This document shows, in pieces, positions 1 to 5,444 of a DNA stretch of 5,444 nt; the stretch's first letter is position 1; each line of letters opens with the position of its first letter. The notes below the pieces were generated by a model. The model did not search any database. It saw nothing but the letters and a program-made list of their open reading frames with translations, and was not told where the DNA came from. Origin of the DNA: an uncultured Clostridia bacterium (GTDB lineage: Bacteria; Bacillota; Clostridia; Oscillospirales; CAG-272); contig CAMOLD010000092.1 of assembly GCA_946618395.1 (NCBI GenBank), forward strand, positions 1 to 5,444, in the 5' to 3' direction. A program made the translations under genes and the position numbers.

Positions 1-39
1 ATTGCCGGGATATGGCTGTCATTTGGAACTATTTTTTGA
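1..39 (+). CDS. Possible C-terminal tail of an upstream gene (partial)
   Basis: Frame 1 is open from the left edge and reads IAGIWLSFGTIF before TGA at 37-39. The twelve residues are hydrophobic and could be the end of a membrane protein. A terminator-like hairpin starts 18 bases after the stop, as expected behind a gene end. The evidence is thin: frame 2 is also open to TAA at 41-43 (LPGYGCHLELFFE) and would fit the terminator equally well. No function can be assigned, and these bases may not be coding at all. Confidence 0.3.
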   Translation: MAGIWLSFGTIF

Positions 40-57
40 ATAAAATGCAAAAATTTT

Positions 58-86
58 GGGTTTTGTGTAGACGAAACCCTTTTTTT
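58..86 (+). terminator. Rho-independent terminator upstream of the operon
   Basis: GGGTTTTG (58-65) pairs with CGAAACCC (72-79), giving an 8-bp stem with one G-U pair around the 6-base loop TGTAGA. A run of seven T (80-86) follows directly. This is the classic layout of an intrinsic terminator reading rightward, so it most likely ends transcription of the gene to the left. The proposed operon promoter overlaps the hairpin, so the element would lie mostly upstream of the new transcript and should not attenuate it. Confidence 0.75.
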
Positions 87-96
87 ATGATAGAAT
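68..96 (+). promoter_or_regulatory. Probable sigma70/sigmaA-type promoter of the mutS-like/metF/metH operon
   Basis: A -35-like TAGACG (68-73, 4 of 6 matches to TTGACA) and a -10-like TAGAAT (91-96, 5 of 6 matches to TATAAT) are 17 bases apart, the optimal spacing. Transcription would start near 103, leaving a leader of about 36 bases before the ATG at 139. The region is AT-rich, in contrast to the coding DNA. Alternative -10-like hexamers nearby are TATGAT (86-91), TATAAA (96-101) and TATAGT (107-112), so the exact hexamer is uncertain. No operator palindrome was recognised. Confidence 0.5.
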
Positions 97-124
97 ATAA
101 AATTGGTATAGTGTAATCTGTTGC

Positions 125-131
125 GAAAGGA
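125..131 (+). promoter_or_regulatory. Ribosome-binding site deciding the start of the MutS-like gene
   Basis: GAAAGGA lies seven bases before ATG at 139. It overlaps the codons that follow an in-frame TTG at 121, which makes that TTG an unlikely start and supports ATG 139. Confidence 0.7.
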
Positions 132-138
132 TTATGAA

Positions 139-1752
139 ATGGACTTTACAAATTTCAGCTTGCTTTATCCGAATGCCGAGGCAAAGGCGCGCCGCGCGGC
201 AGGCAAGGACGCGCCGGACATTGACCTTTTCACCCTGGAAGAGTTGGGACTTTCGGAATTTCTTGCCGTTTCCGGCGAGGGATTGCCGCAATTTTTGACC
301 ACCGACCCGGCGGTCATCCGCTATCGGCTTGCCACCTTTGCCGATATGCTCGCCTGCCCCGAACTTTCGGCAATGCAGGAGCGTTTGGTGCCCGTTTTGA
401 ACGACGTTTTGGAGCTGCGGCAGTTGGAGGCCGAAAACGGCAAAGAAGACTACCTTTCGGTCATTACCGAAATTGAGCTTTACGTTTCCTCGGTGGAAAT
501 TCTGCAATCCACCCTTGCGGACCTCAAAGGAAAGCTGAAAAGCCCGGCGTTTTTATCGCTTGCAAAACTGGTTGCCGAGCTTGCCGAAAGCGATTACTAC
601 CGCGAGCTGAACGAAAAGCTCAAAGACCTGACCAAGCGCGTCCGCGAGATTCGCTCGGTCACCATTGGCGTCAACCTGGACGCGCAACTGCGCCCCGAAT
701 CCGCCGGTGTTCTTTCGGTCAACCCCGACCAGTTCCAGTCCGGCGATATTTTGGAAAAGATTTTGCGCATGGGCAAAAAGAGCGAATACACCTGCATTGC
801 AAATTTGGTTCCGTTTGGCAAAAAGCAAACCGAAAACCAAAAAACCGCGCTTTCCAATGCCTTCCATAGCGCCATCAATGAGGTTTACAAGTCCTCGCTC
901 CATTCCTGGAAGAAGATTGTGCAAACCTATGTGCTGGACAACACGGCGTTTCTCCTTGACCTGATGCCCGAGTTTGAATTTTTGGCGCGCGGAACCGCGC
1001 TGATGCGCGCGCTGCGCGAAAAAGGGTATCCGCTGGTCGCGCCCGAAATGCGCCCCCTGGACGAATGCGCCTTTGCCGCCGTCGGGCTCTATAACCCCTG
1101 CGTGGCGCTGAAATTGGAAGAAAAAGTAGTTCCCAACGACCTTTGTTTCGATAAAAACGCGCGCGTCTATGTTTTGACCGGCCCCAACCGCGGTGGCAAA
1201 TCGGTCATCACCTGCGCGCTCGGTTTGGCGCAGGTCATGTTCCAACTCGGAATGTATCTGCCGGCGGAAAAGATTGCCCTTTCCCCGGTGGACGCCATTT
1301 ATACGCACTTCCCCACCGGCGCGGACGACACCATTGACAAAGGCAGACTGGGCGAAGAATGCGCGCGGCTGGGCGAGATTTTTGACTGCGTGACGCCGCA
1401 TTCGCTGGTCCTGTTGGACGAGTCGCTTTCCTCCACCGGCAGTTTTGAGGCATCCTACCTTGCCGCCGAGGTTTTGCGCGGACTTTCGCAGGTTGGTTGC
1501 CGCTGCCTGTTCTCCACCCACCTGCACGAGCTTGCCGCGCAAATTGAGGAGCTGAACCGCGCCTCGCTCGCGTGCGGCGGCGCCGCCATCGACACGTTGG
1601 TTGCCGGCATGGAGGGCGAAGGAAAACGCTCCTTCAAAATCACACGCGCCAAACCCGACGGAAAGAGCTACGCGCGCGATATTGCCGAGGGCTACGGCTT
1701 GACCTATGAAAAAATTATGGATCGCCTGGGCGACCTGAAACCAAAAGAATGA
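139..1752 (+). CDS. MutS-family ATPase without mismatch-recognition domain (MutS-related protein)
   Basis: A 537-residue protein whose C-terminal third is a MutS-type (ABC-ATPase-like) domain. Visible motifs are Walker A TGPNRGGKS (residues 347-355; MutS usually has TGPNMGGKST), Walker B LVLLDE with D427 and E428, and the switch histidine in FSTHLHE (H461). The N-terminal part (about 50-330) is mostly helical and resembles the MutS core/lever: DPAVIRYRLATFADML fits the start of the core domain, and residues about 100-180 are helix-rich. The Phe-x-Glu mismatch-reading domain of MutS1 is absent, as is a C-terminal Smr nuclease. Where MutS carries an STF-type signature, this protein has GRLGEE (402-407), and after Walker B it has SLSSTGS rather than the GRGTST loop. 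It therefore belongs to one of the poorly characterised short MutS-related families; DNA binding and role are unknown. It is first in the operon, 22 bases ahead of metF. ATG 139 was preferred to TTG 121 because of the ribosome-binding site. Confidence 0.85.
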   Translation: MDFTNFSLLYPNAEAKARRAAGKDAPDIDLFTLEELGLSEFLAVSGEGLPQFLTTDPAVIRYRLATFADMLACPELSAMQERLVPVLNDVLELRQLEAENGKEDYLSVITEIELYVSSVEILQSTLADLKGKLKSPAFLSLAKLVAELAESDYYRELNEKLKDLTKRVREIRSVTIGVNLDAQLRPESAGVLSVNPDQFQSGDILEKILRMGKKSEYTCIANLVPFGKKQTENQKTALSNAFHSAINEVYKSSLHSWKKIVQTYVLDNTAFLLDLMPEFEFLARGTALMRALREKGYPLVAPEMRPLDECAFAAVGLYNPCVALKLEEKVVPNDLCFDKNARVYVLTGPNRGGKSVITCALGLAQVMFQLGMYLPAEKIALSPVDAIYTHFPTGADDTIDKGRLGEECARLGEIFDCVTPHSLVLLDESLSSTGSFEASYLAAEVLRGLSQVGCRCLFSTHLHELAAQIEELNRASLACGGAAIDTLVAGMEGEGKRSFKITRAKPDGKSYARDIAEGYGLTYEKIMDRLGDLKPKE

Positions 1753-1760
1753 TTTGACAA

Positions 1761-1768
1761 AAGGAGAG
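1761..1768 (+). promoter_or_regulatory. Strong ribosome-binding site of metF, supporting a TTG start
   Basis: AAGGAGAG sits six bases before TTG at 1775. An earlier in-frame TTG at 1754 lies upstream of this site and would place it inside the coding region, so 1775 is the better start. Confidence 0.8.
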
Positions 1769-1774
1769 TTCGCC

Positions 1775-2641
1775 TTGAAACTTTCAACCATTCTGAACAG
1801 CAAAAAACCAACGCTTTCCTTTGAGGTGTTTCCGCCCAAACAGGAAACGAATTTTGCCGAAGTGGAGGCGGCGGTGCGCGAAATCGCCCTTTTGCGCCCC
1901 TCGTTTATGAGCGTGACCTACGGCGCCGGAGGTAGCACCAACCGCGCAACGCTTGCCATTGCCGAGGAGCTGAACCGGGATTTGAACGTCCCAACCCTGG
2001 CGCACCTGACCTGCGTTGGCGCCTCCAAAGAGTCCCTCGCCGGGCAAATTGCCGCCATCCGTCAAGCCGGAATTGAAAACGTCATGGCTCTGCGCGGCGA
2101 CCTGCCTTCTGATTTGCCGATTGCAAAAGAATACCCTCATGCCGCAGACCTGGTGCGGGAATTGCGCCAAAGCGGATATGACTTCTGCATTGGCGGCGCC
2201 TGCTATCCGGAAATCCACCCCGAAAGCGCCGACCAAAAAGCCGACATCCGCTACTTAAAAGAAAAGGTGGACGCCGGGTGCGACTTTTTGACCACCCAAA
2301 TGTTTTTTGATAACCACCTGCTCTACAATTTCCTTTATAAAATCCGCGAGGCAGGCATTGCGGTCCCGGTTGTTGCCGGTATCATGCCCATCACCAACGC
2401 AAACCAGGTCCGCCGCGCCATCAAATTGTCAAACGCAACCATTCCGCAGCGGTTTCGCTCCCTGGTCGACCGCTTTGGCGAAAACCCCGCCGCCATGAAG
2501 CAGGCGGGCATTGCCTACGCCACCGACCAGATCATTGACCTTTTGGCAAACGGCGTTGACCATATTCACGTTTATTCCATGAACAAGCCCGACGTTGCCG
2601 CCGCCATTCGGCGCAATCTTTCGGCAATTTTGGAAGTATGA
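1775..2641 (+). CDS. metF: 5,10-methylenetetrahydrofolate reductase (MetF)
   Basis: A 288-residue flavoprotein of the MTHFR TIM-barrel family, close to the length of bacterial MetF. It reduces 5,10-methylene-THF to 5-methyl-THF using FAD in the cytoplasm, and so supplies the methyl donor for the MetH encoded two genes later. Landmarks in order: LSFEVFPPK with the catalytic glutamate (E17), SVTYGAGGST (46-55), AHLTCVGAS, ALRGDLP with the FAD/folate-contacting aspartate (D109), CYPEIHPE, KVDAGCDFLTTQMFFD (Q175 at the folate-binding glutamine position), VAGIMPITN and GVDHIHVYSMNKP near the C-terminus. Every family block is intact. The start is TTG with an ideal ribosome-binding site. The last four bases overlap the next gene. 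The natural electron donor cannot be read from sequence: no MetV-like zinc partner or RnfC2-like subunit is encoded here, so an NAD(P)H-using enzyme is possible but unproven. Confidence 0.95.
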   Translation: MKLSTILNSKKPTLSFEVFPPKQETNFAEVEAAVREIALLRPSFMSVTYGAGGSTNRATLAIAEELNRDLNVPTLAHLTCVGASKESLAGQIAAIRQAGIENVMALRGDLPSDLPIAKEYPHAADLVRELRQSGYDFCIGGACYPEIHPESADQKADIRYLKEKVDAGCDFLTTQMFFDNHLLYNFLYKIREAGIAVPVVAGIMPITNANQVRRAIKLSNATIPQRFRSLVDRFGENPAAMKQAGIAYATDQIIDLLANGVDHIHVYSMNKPDVAAAIRRNLSAILEV

Positions 2642-3216
2642 GCACGATTTGGAACATTCCGCCCCTGCCCGCGCCCGACAAAAAGATGATCCTTCGCTAT
2701 GCGCGCGGCAAAGAGGCAACCGGGATTGACGCGCTTTTGGAGGATGCAATCCGCGAAGGAACACCGGCGCTCAAACCCAAGCTCTGCTTTGCCGTTTTGC
2801 CGGTATCTTTGCAGGGGGATACGGTTATTTTCGATACCCTGTCGGTGCGAAGCCGCGGACTTGCGGCATTTCTTTCGGGTTGTGACCGCGCGGTTTTGTT
2901 TGCCGCAACGGTGGGTGCCGACGCCGACCGGCTGATCACCCGCGCCGAGGCAACTTCACCTGTTCGCGCGCTCCTTTTGGACGCATTCTTTACCGAGCGC
3001 GTGGAGGCGCTTTGCAATTCCTTTACCGCACAATATACAAAGCCGGAAAACCGTTTCAGCCCGGGATATGACGATCTTCCCCTGGGCTTTCAAAAAAATA
3101 TGTTCTCGCTTTTGGATTGTCCGCGAAAAATCGGGCTGACCCTGGGCGAAAGTCTTTTGATGATGCCAACCAAATCGGTCACGGCAATCATCGGCATTCA
3201 GGAGGGTTCCCTTTGA
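2638..3216 (+). CDS. Free-standing reactivation (AdoMet-binding) domain of B12-dependent methionine synthase
   Basis: A 192-residue protein matching the C-terminal activation domain of MetH, here encoded as its own polypeptide. The key blocks are RFSPGYDDLPL (139-149), which fits the R-x-x-P-G-Y AdoMet-binding motif, followed by FQKNMFSLLDCPRKIGLTLG and the closing SLLMMPTKSVTAIIGI (172-187). In E. coli MetH this domain binds S-adenosylmethionine and allows reductive remethylation of cob(II)alamin. The separate protein is expected to dock on MetH and do the same; the Thermotoga TM0269 protein is the known precedent. The N-terminal half (about 16-120) carries the variable helical part with a YARGKEA block typical of the stand-alone form. 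ATG 2638 overlaps the metF stop as ATGA, and only a poorly spaced GGAAG (2632-2636) precedes it, so translation probably depends on coupling to metF. A later ATG at 2686 is possible but would cut off 16 residues. The gene overlaps metH by four bases. Confidence 0.9.
   Translation: MSTIWNIPPLPAPDKKMILRYARGKEATGIDALLEDAIREGTPALKPKLCFAVLPVSLQGDTVIFDTLSVRSRGLAAFLSGCDRAVLFAATVGADADRLITRAEATSPVRALLLDAFFTERVEALCNSFTAQYTKPENRFSPGYDDLPLGFQKNMFSLLDCPRKIGLTLGESLLMMPTKSVTAIIGIQEGSL
3201..3206 (+). promoter_or_regulatory. Ribosome-binding site of metH, supporting a TTG start
   Basis: GGAGGG lies six bases before TTG 3213, inside the end of the reactivation-domain gene. The good site and spacing support a TTG start overlapping the upstream TGA (TTGA). 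Confidence 0.8.
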
Positions 3217-5444
3217 AATTAAAAGAGTATCTTCAATCAAATTTTCTCATTCTGGACGGCGGAATGGGCACACTTCTGCAAGAGCAGGGGCTTGCCGTTG
3301 GCGAGCGCCCCGAGCTTTGGAATTTGACCCACCCCGACGCGATTCGGAGCATCCATGCCGCCTATTTGAGCGCCGGCGCCAACGTGGTGTATGCCAACAC
3401 CTTCGGGGCAAATCCGCTCCATTTCGGCGAAAAAGAGCTGGACGCGGTCATCGGGTCTGCCATTCGCCTGGCGCGGGAAGCAACGGAGCAGACAACTGCC
3501 AAACAGCCCAAATTCGTCGCCATGGACGTCGGCCCCACCGGGCGGCTCCTCAAACCGCTGGGCGACTTGGATTTTGAGGACGCTGTTGCCCTGTTCGCCG
3601 CGCAAATCAAGCTTGGCGTGCGCTACGGCGCCGACCTGATTGTGATTGAAACCATGAGCGACGCCTACGAGACCAAAGCCGCTCTGCTTGCCGCCAAAGA
3701 AAACAGCGATCTTCCAATTTTTGTTACCAACGCCTACGGCGGCGACGGCAAACTGATGACCGGCGCCAACCCCGATGCAATGGTTGCAATTTTGGAAGGG
3801 CTGGGAGCCGATGCCGTTGGCGTCAACTGCTCGGAAGGTCCCGCGGGGCTTTTGCCCATTGTCAAGCGGTATTTGGAAGTTTCTTCCCTGCCCGTTATCT
3901 GCAAGCCGAATGCCGGTTTGCCGCGCATGGAGAACGGAAAAACGGTCTATGACCTTTCCCCTGCCGAATTTGCCGCCTTGATGCGGCAGGCGGCAGAGTC
4001 CGGCGCCCGAATTCTGGGCGGCTGTTGCGGCACAACGCCGGAGCATATCCGCGCGCTTGCAAACGCTCTTCAAGACCTGAAACCCCTCCCTGTAACCCCC
4101 AAAAACCGTGCCGTGGTCGCTTCCTATACCCATGCGGTGACTTTTGGCGAACGCCCGATTTTGATTGGCGAGCGCATCAACCCCACCGGCAAAAAACGCC
4201 TGAAAGAGGCTTTGCGCACACATGATTTGGACTATATTCTGAACGAAGGCATCCGCCAGCAGGATGCCGGCGCACATATTCTGGACGTCAACGTAGGCTT
4301 GCCCGAGCTGGACGAGCGCAAAACGCTGGTGGATGTGGTGACCGCTCTGCAAGGCGTTACCGACACGCCCCTGCAACTGGACACCGCCGATCCTTCCGCC
4401 ATGGAAGCCGCCCTGCGCCGCTATAACGGCAAAGCCCTTGTCAATTCGGTCAACGGCAAAGAGAGCGTGATGCGCGCGGTGTTTCCGCTGGTAAAAAAAT
4501 ACGGCGGTATGGTCGTTGCGCTAACGCTGGATGAAAACGGCATTCCCGAAACGGCAGAAGGACGGCTTGCCATTGTCAAAAAAATTCTTTCCGTTGGCGC
4601 CGAATACGGACTTTCGCAAAAAGATTTTCTGTTCGATCCGCTTGCCCTGACCATCAGCGCCGACCGTTTTGCCGCGCAGACAACGCTGGCTTCGGTTGCC
4701 GCCGTTTCCGGCATTGGCTGCTATACCTCGCTGGGCGTTTCCAACGTTTCCTTCGGTCTGCCGGCAAGGGACACGGTCAACAGCACCTTTTTTGCCCTCG
4801 CCCTGCAAAACGGGCTTTCCGCCGCCATTCTCAATCCGCTCTCCCCGGCAATGACGGGTGCCTACCGCGCCTTTGTTGCCCTTTCGGGAAAAGACGCCGA
4901 TTGCGCGGACTACCTGGAATTTGCAAAAACGCTCCCGGCAACGGTGATTCCGGTAGCGGCAACCGCGGAAGGACAACCTGCCGAAAAACAAACCACAGCC
5001 ACTCTCTCAGGCGCGATTGTTGCCGGTTTGCGCGACCGCGCTTCGGCGCTTGCGGGTCAACTGCTTGCCGAGCGAAAGCCGCTGGAAATCATCAATCAGG
5101 AAATTATTCCCGCGTTGGACGAAGTTGGGCGCGGATTTGAAGAAAAGCGCGTTTACCTGCCCCAGCTCCTTATGAGCGCCGAGGCGGCAGGCGCGGCGTT
5201 TGAAAAAATCCGTGCGGCGGCAAAAACCGGAACAGGAGAGCAAAGCAAGCGTTTCCCCATCGTGCTTGCCACGGTTGCCGGCGATATTCACGACATCGGC
5301 AAAAACATCGTCCGCCTGCTTTTGGAAAACTACGGTTTTCAGGTGATCGACCTTGGCAAAGATGTTCCTGCCAACCGCATTGTGGAAGAAACGGTCAACC
5401 GGCACGCCCCGCTGGTCGGGTTGAGCGCGTTGATGACCACCACC
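3213..5444 (+). CDS. metH: Cobalamin-dependent methionine synthase (MetH), 3' end beyond the window
   Basis: The frame is open from TTG 3213 to the last base: 744 codons with no stop. The enzyme moves a methyl group from 5-methyl-THF via cobalamin to homocysteine. Domains: (1) homocysteine S-methyltransferase, about residues 1-290, with LDGGMGTLLQE, ANTFGAN, and zinc ligands C206 (GVNCSEGP) and C271/C272 (GGCCGTTPEH); (2) pterin-binding domain, about 314-560, with LIGERINPTGKK, LDVNVGLPE, QLDTADP, NSVNGKE and GVSNVSFGLPAR; (3) helical cobalamin cap, about 600-670, with FEEKRVYLPQLLMSAEA; (4) cobalamin-binding Rossmann domain from about 680, with GDIHDIGKN, where D691-x-H693-x-x-G696 supplies the lower cobalt ligand (H693). 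The S-x-L element (SALMTTT) is reached at the edge. The GG motif and the rest of the B12 domain, roughly 50 residues, should follow. Because the reactivation domain is encoded just upstream, this MetH probably ends after the B12 domain at about 800 residues rather than the roughly 1,200 of E. coli MetH; that cannot be confirmed here. Confidence 0.95.
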   Translation, partial: MKLKEYLQSNFLILDGGMGTLLQEQGLAVGERPELWNLTHPDAIRSIHAAYLSAGANVVYANTFGANPLHFGEKELDAVIGSAIRLAREATEQTTAKQPKFVAMDVGPTGRLLKPLGDLDFEDAVALFAAQIKLGVRYGADLIVIETMSDAYETKAALLAAKENSDLPIFVTNAYGGDGKLMTGANPDAMVAILEGLGADAVGVNCSEGPAGLLPIVKRYLEVSSLPVICKPNAGLPRMENGKTVYDLSPAEFAALMRQAAESGARILGGCCGTTPEHIRALANALQDLKPLPVTPKNRAVVASYTHAVTFGERPILIGERINPTGKKRLKEALRTHDLDYILNEGIRQQDAGAHILDVNVGLPELDERKTLVDVVTALQGVTDTPLQLDTADPSAMEAALRRYNGKALVNSVNGKESVMRAVFPLVKKYGGMVVALTLDENGIPETAEGRLAIVKKILSVGAEYGLSQKDFLFDPLALTISADRFAAQTTLASVAAVSGIGCYTSLGVSNVSFGLPARDTVNSTFFALALQNGLSAAILNPLSPAMTGAYRAFVALSGKDADCADYLEFAKTLPATVIPVAATAEGQPAEKQTTATLSGAIVAGLRDRASALAGQLLAERKPLEIINQEIIPALDEVGRGFEEKRVYLPQLLMSAEAAGAAFEKIRAAAKTGTGEQSKRFPIVLATVAGDIHDIGKNIVRLLLENYGFQVIDLGKDVPANRIVEETVNRHAPLVGLSALMTTT

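Noticed and set aside
58..86. Riboswitch or bidirectional terminator at the upstream hairpin
   Set aside because: It is a single 8-bp hairpin with a T-run on the right, which fits a simple rightward terminator. On the minus strand the U-run would be separated from the stem by four A residues, making leftward activity weak.
121..138. TTG 121 as the start of the MutS-like gene
   Set aside because: No ribosome-binding site precedes it, while GAAAGGA inside this stretch is well placed for ATG 139.
85..507. A 140-codon minus-strand frame running out through the promoter region
   Set aside because: It overlaps the start of the MutS-like gene, ends in the AT-rich control region and has no recognisable domain.
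553..1839. A 428-codon open frame on the minus strand opposite the MutS-like gene
   Set aside because: It mirrors a clearly coding MutS-family gene with intact motifs. Long antisense frames are common in GC-rich genes that rarely use TTA, CTA or TCA codons. The protein is low in recognisable motifs and has no convincing ribosome-binding site.
3237..4376. A 379-codon open frame on the minus strand opposite metH
   Set aside because: It lies wholly within the homocysteine-binding and pterin-binding domains of metH and shows no family motif, so it is a shadow of metH codon usage.
1..5444. CRISPR arrays, insertion sequences, tandem repeats or phage genes
   Set aside because: No regularly spaced direct repeats, terminal inverted repeats, transposase or integrase motifs were seen. 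Recurring short GC-rich strings such as GCCGCC reflect codon bias.

Overview
The window reads as one left-to-right operon for B12-dependent methionine synthesis, preceded by a short AT-rich control region. Coding DNA is GC-rich (rich in GCC, GGC and CGC codons), with strong AGGAG-type ribosome-binding sites and two TTG starts. Methionine synthase carries its reactivation domain as a separate protein, as in Thermotoga and many Firmicutes. Together these features suggest an anaerobic, moderately GC-rich member of the Firmicutes, perhaps a gut-type Clostridia or Oscillospirales. That placement is inferred from style and gene content, not from a database match.

Region by region. Bases 1-39 may hold the last 12 codons of an upstream gene. 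A hairpin with a T-run (58-86) looks like an intrinsic terminator. A sigma70/sigmaA-type promoter (68-96) overlaps it. Four genes follow on the + strand: a MutS-family ATPase without mismatch-recognition or Smr domains (139-1752); metF, methylenetetrahydrofolate reductase (1775-2641); a free-standing MetH reactivation-domain protein (2638-3216); and metH, cobalamin-dependent methionine synthase (3213 to beyond the right edge, 744 codons seen). The metH frame stays open to the end of the window. It is the largest gene here and is easily missed if only stop-terminated frames are listed.

How the genes work together. MetF reduces 5,10-methylene-THF to 5-methyl-THF. MetH passes that methyl group through cobalamin to homocysteine, giving methionine and THF. 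When the cobalamin is accidentally oxidised to Co(II), the reactivation-domain protein should allow its reductive remethylation with S-adenosylmethionine. The last three genes overlap by four bases at each junction (ATGA, TTGA), so they are probably translationally coupled. The MutS-like ATPase at the head of the operon has no obvious place in this chemistry and is the main oddity. There is no CRISPR array, insertion sequence, tRNA or rRNA in the window, and no gap over 300 bases without a gene.
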